A stretch of 63,214 bases of DNA from UBA1368 sp964563125. GTDB lineage: Bacteria > Bacillota > Syntrophomonadia > Syntrophomonadales > Syntrophomonadaceae. Made by a program: the position numbers and the translations under genes. The stretch's first letter is position 1. Each line of letters begins with the position of its first letter. The stretch lies in NCBI GenBank assembly GCA_964563125.1, contig CAZLVY010000006.1, positions 1-63,214 of the forward strand. The letters are read 5' to 3'. The notes under the pieces are model-generated. The model saw only the letters and a list, made by a program, of their open reading frames with translations. It made no database searches and had not been told where the DNA came from. Shown here one piece after another: positions 61,131 to 63,214 of this stretch.

Positions 61131-61273
61131 TGATTCCACTGCGAAAATCCCAATTTTGATATCTGTAGAGGAGACTTAAGTCTCCGGTCAGCCAGATGAT
61201 AGCGGTATTGAGGGAGACTGAAGTCTCCCCTACGGTTTATAATCTATAAATAATACTTTTCACAGTGGAATCA
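61131..61273. mobile_element. MITE-like palindromic element
   Basis: 143 bases. Terminal inverted repeats of 17 bases with one mismatch: TGATTCCACTGCGAAAA at 61131-61147, and TGATTCCACTGTGAAAA when 61257-61273 is read in reverse. Flanked on both sides by ATGG (61127-61130, 61274-61277), a possible target duplication. The interior is nearly palindromic, with GGAGACTTAAGTCTCC and GGGAGACTGAAGTCTCCC. No coding capacity. Confidence 0.65.
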
Positions 61274-61289
61274 ATGGTAGTTTAATTCA

Positions 61290-61703
61290 TCAATTGCCAT
61301 TAAGCTCCAATAGCAATTTTCTGAAAACTTGTGCCTCTGCTTCGCTAAAATTATGCAAAACACTTTTATTTGCATCTAATATAGCCTGACTGACTGGTGA
61401 CTTTAATTCCTCCCCTGCGGGGGTGAGCATTACACTTAAGGCTCTCCGATCAGAAGCATCGGGAAGTCGCTTAATCAAACCCTTCTGCTCCATTCGGTCC
61501 AGCAAGCCTGTAATTGTAGAACTGTCTAAATACATCCGTTCCGCAAGCTGTTTCACAGTCAGTCCATTTTCATCCCAGAGACACTTCAACACACCATATT
61601 GCCCGGGGGTCACGCCAAATGGAGCTAACCTGGCTTTGAAAAACTGATGGACTATATTTTGCGCCCGTGTAAGCGTAAAATTTACGCACTGTTCTAATTC
61701 CAT
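61290..61703 (-). CDS. MarR-family transcriptional regulator
   Basis: 137 residues. Winged helix: GVTPGQYGVLKCLWDENGLT ... LAERMYLDSSTITGLLDRMEQKGLI ... DRRALSVMLTPAGEEL. It starts 16 bases after the acyl-CoA dehydrogenase stop and is cotranscribed with it, suggesting control of that gene, perhaps in response to acyl-CoA or phenolic ligands. Confidence 0.92.
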   Translation of the reverse strand: MELEQCVNFTLTRAQNIVHQFFKARLAPFGVTPGQYGVLKCLWDENGLTVKQLAERMYLDSSTITGLLDRMEQKGLIKRLPDASDRRALSVMLTPAGEELKSPVSQAILDANKSVLHNFSEAEAQVFRKLLLELNGN

Positions 61704-61718
61704 AATACTTCTCTCCTA

Positions 61719-62858
61719 TTATCGCAACAAATTGCTGGCAATGTTCATTCTCTGAGCTTCAGAAGTGCCTTCGTAAATCTCAGTTATTTTAGCATCCCGC
61801 AATAGCCTTTCTACTTTCTGGCCTTTGCAGTAGCCATAACCGCCAAAGATCTGCACAGCTTTGGAAGCATGTTTAAAGCACATCTCCGAACAAAATAATT
61901 TAGCCATAGATGCCGCTTTGCCAAAGGACTGTCCCTGATCCTTCAGATAGGCAGCATAATAATACATAAACCTTCCCGCATTGATATCGGTTTCCATATC
62001 AGCCAGCATCCATTGAATAGCCTGGTTTTTAGAAATCGGCTTGCCAAATTGTATTCTCTCTTTGGAATATGCTAGCGATTCATCCAAAGCGGCCTGGGCA
62101 ATTCCTACCGCCTGAGCAGCAATTCCTATGCGACCATGATCCAGGCAGGACATGGCAATTTTCAAGCCATCGCCCAGATTGCCAATCAAATTCTCTTTGG
62201 GTATCCGGCAATCATGAAAAAATACTGCCGAAGTCTGCGAAGCACGAATCCCCATTTTCATGATATGTTCGCCGATGGATAAGCCCGGTGCTCCCTTCTC
62301 TACGATAAAGGCACTCAAACCTTTTCTCTTGTCCTCCGGGTCTGTCCAGGCAAAAGTGACAAAAGTATCGGCAACCGGTCCATTGGAGGTAAAGGTTTTG
62401 GAACCGTTTAATACATATTCCTCCCCTTTAAGTACGGCCCGGGTAGTTGCAGAACCTACATCAGTTCCGGCCCCGGGTTCGGTCAGGGCAAAAGCTCCTA
62501 TATGCTCACCTTTGGCCATAGGGGTAAGGTATTTTTTCTTTTGTCCTTCATTGCCAAAAAGGGCTATAGGTCCGCAGGCTAATCCGGTATGTACCGACAT
62601 GGTAAAACCGGTAGCAGCACAGGAACGGGAAAGTTCTTCAACAGCTATTGCATAAGTTAAGTAGTCGACCCCGGATCCGCCGAATTCTTCCGGGAAAGGC
62701 ATACCTATATAACCTTTCTCGCCCAGCAGTTTTATGACCTCTTCCGGATAACGACCGCTTTCATCTATCTCCACTGCGATAGGATCAACATACCTTTTAG
62801 CAAATTCTCTCATATTAGCCTTAATCAGTTTTTGTTCATCGCTGAGCTTAAAATCCAT
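61719..62858 (-). CDS. Acyl-CoA dehydrogenase, short-chain (butyryl-CoA dehydrogenase-like)
   Basis: 379 residues, classical length. MDFKLSDEQKLIKANMREFA, FALTEPGAGTDVGSATT (FAD signature 1), QIFGGYGYCKGQKVERLLRD and the catalytic Glu in IYEGTSEAQRMNIA. It would oxidise short acyl-CoA such as butyryl-CoA, a core step of syntrophic butyrate oxidation, passing electrons to ETF. Confidence 0.94.
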   Translation of the reverse strand: MDFKLSDEQKLIKANMREFAKRYVDPIAVEIDESGRYPEEVIKLLGEKGYIGMPFPEEFGGSGVDYLTYAIAVEELSRSCAATGFTMSVHTGLACGPIALFGNEGQKKKYLTPMAKGEHIGAFALTEPGAGTDVGSATTRAVLKGEEYVLNGSKTFTSNGPVADTFVTFAWTDPEDKRKGLSAFIVEKGAPGLSIGEHIMKMGIRASQTSAVFFHDCRIPKENLIGNLGDGLKIAMSCLDHGRIGIAAQAVGIAQAALDESLAYSKERIQFGKPISKNQAIQWMLADMETDINAGRFMYYYAAYLKDQGQSFGKAASMAKLFCSEMCFKHASKAVQIFGGYGYCKGQKVERLLRDAKITEIYEGTSEAQRMNIASNLLR

Positions 62859-62927
62859 ATTTTACACTCCTTCGGCAGCCTGCCGGATGCTTAAATTTCT
62901 TCATTAAGCCAGGCAAGCTTTTTTATA

Positions 62928-62956
62928 ATTTTAAGTTCATAAATTTACATTGTCAA
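62928..62956 (-). promoter_or_regulatory. Promoter of the acyl-CoA dehydrogenase-marR operon
   Basis: TTGACA (62956-62951), a 17-base spacer and TAAAAT (62933-62928) on the minus strand, about 70 bases from the start codon. Confidence 0.6.
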
Positions 62957-63081
62957 CAACTAATTTGCATGCCATCTAAATAACGATTGTGTTTTCCCCA
63001 CCTAATATTGGTGATAAGATTACTGATCCTGATTAAATTCAGAGAGGAAATCCTGCAAAGTTTTTTGAGGTATATATTTAG

Positions 63082-63214
63082 TTATTCTCTCTCCACTTCT
63101 GCCAGAGCGATATCCTGATAGGCATGATAAAGTTCATGACAAAACTTATCCCATCTTAAACTTATCTTGACAGTCTCATCATCTGCTTGTAATAGATTAG
63201 GCCAGGCAACCAGT
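63082..63214 (-). CDS. C-terminal fragment of an unidentified protein
   Basis: A minus-strand frame enters from the right edge and stops at TAA 63084-63082. It reads LVAWPNLLQADDETVKISLR, then WDKFCHELYHAYQDIALAEV and ERE. About 43 residues, charged and helical at the end; too short to assign. Confidence 0.5.
   Translation of the reverse strand, partial: LVAWPNLLQADDETVKISLRWDKFCHELYHAYQDIALAEVERE

Overview
The window looks like a chromosomal segment of an anaerobic, low-to-mid GC Firmicute, most like Syntrophomonas and relatives. This is an inference from gene content: two acyl-CoA dehydrogenases, two AMP-forming acyl-CoA synthetases, a crotonase, a 2-hydroxyacyl-CoA-dehydratase-type activase, a T-box leader, and strong AGGAGG ribosome binding sites with frequent TTG/GTG starts. 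No rRNA, tRNA, CRISPR array, prophage or intact transposase was seen. One 100-base run of N (11926-12025) marks an assembly gap.

Layout. 0-2.4 kb: the start of a flavoprotein, a membrane-anchored hypothetical, a tandem structured repeat and a sugar-nucleotide pyrophosphorylase. 2.4-15.1 kb: a minus-strand branched-chain amino acid operon, ilvE-ilvD-ilvB-ilvN-ilvC-leuA-leuC-leuD-leuB-cimA. It is preceded by a clear promoter and T-box leader and closed by a terminator. cimA at its end suggests isoleucine is made from pyruvate via citramalate. 15.1-23.5 kb: a 665-residue orphan, two tiny membrane-protein genes, an MBL-fold hydrolase, a large acyl-CoA dehydrogenase, a PAS-GGDEF-HD-GYP protein and a decayed flavin oxidoreductase remnant.

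23.6-31.3 kb is the most interesting protein-coding region. It is a tightly packed operon: a GntR/UTRA regulator with a palindromic upstream site; an FAD oxidase with the SHHHG and APW features of alkyl-DHAP synthase; a 935-residue GlpC/GlcF-BON-GlpA-BFD fusion; a second FAD/NAD oxidoreductase; a DUF1667 Cys protein; and a diacylglycerol-kinase-like lipid kinase. Together these suggest a glycerol-3-phosphate/DHAP or glyceryl-ether lipid redox module.

31-46.4 kb: rmuC, a 1449-residue double-ASKHA activase, an ABC-2 exporter (HlyD-like adaptor, permease, ATPase) divergent from a TetR regulator, an AarF/UbiB kinase with mobB, and a polar amino-acid ABC importer. 46.7-63.2 kb: acyl-CoA synthetases, glutamate dehydrogenase, a crotonase, two paralogous Cys-rich small proteins, an SMP-30 lactonase, a Zn alcohol dehydrogenase, LysR, a triple-HTH XRE protein, a VOC protein, a class III aminotransferase lacking its usual N-terminus, a HAD nucleotidase, MarR and a second acyl-CoA dehydrogenase.

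Intergenic DNA carries at least three repeat families. (1) A structured element has a conserved GATTGAGGCG...CGTCGATTGA core on helices that differ in sequence but stay complementary (0.87-1.11, 20.7-20.9, 43.4-43.9 kb, with a core-less relative at 45.4 kb). (2) A short motif, AAGCCTGACCCC flanked by GCAACA, also borders the assembly gap. (3) A 143-bp MITE-like palindrome lies at 61.1-61.3 kb. Family 1 is the best candidate here for an undescribed structured RNA or mobile repeat.
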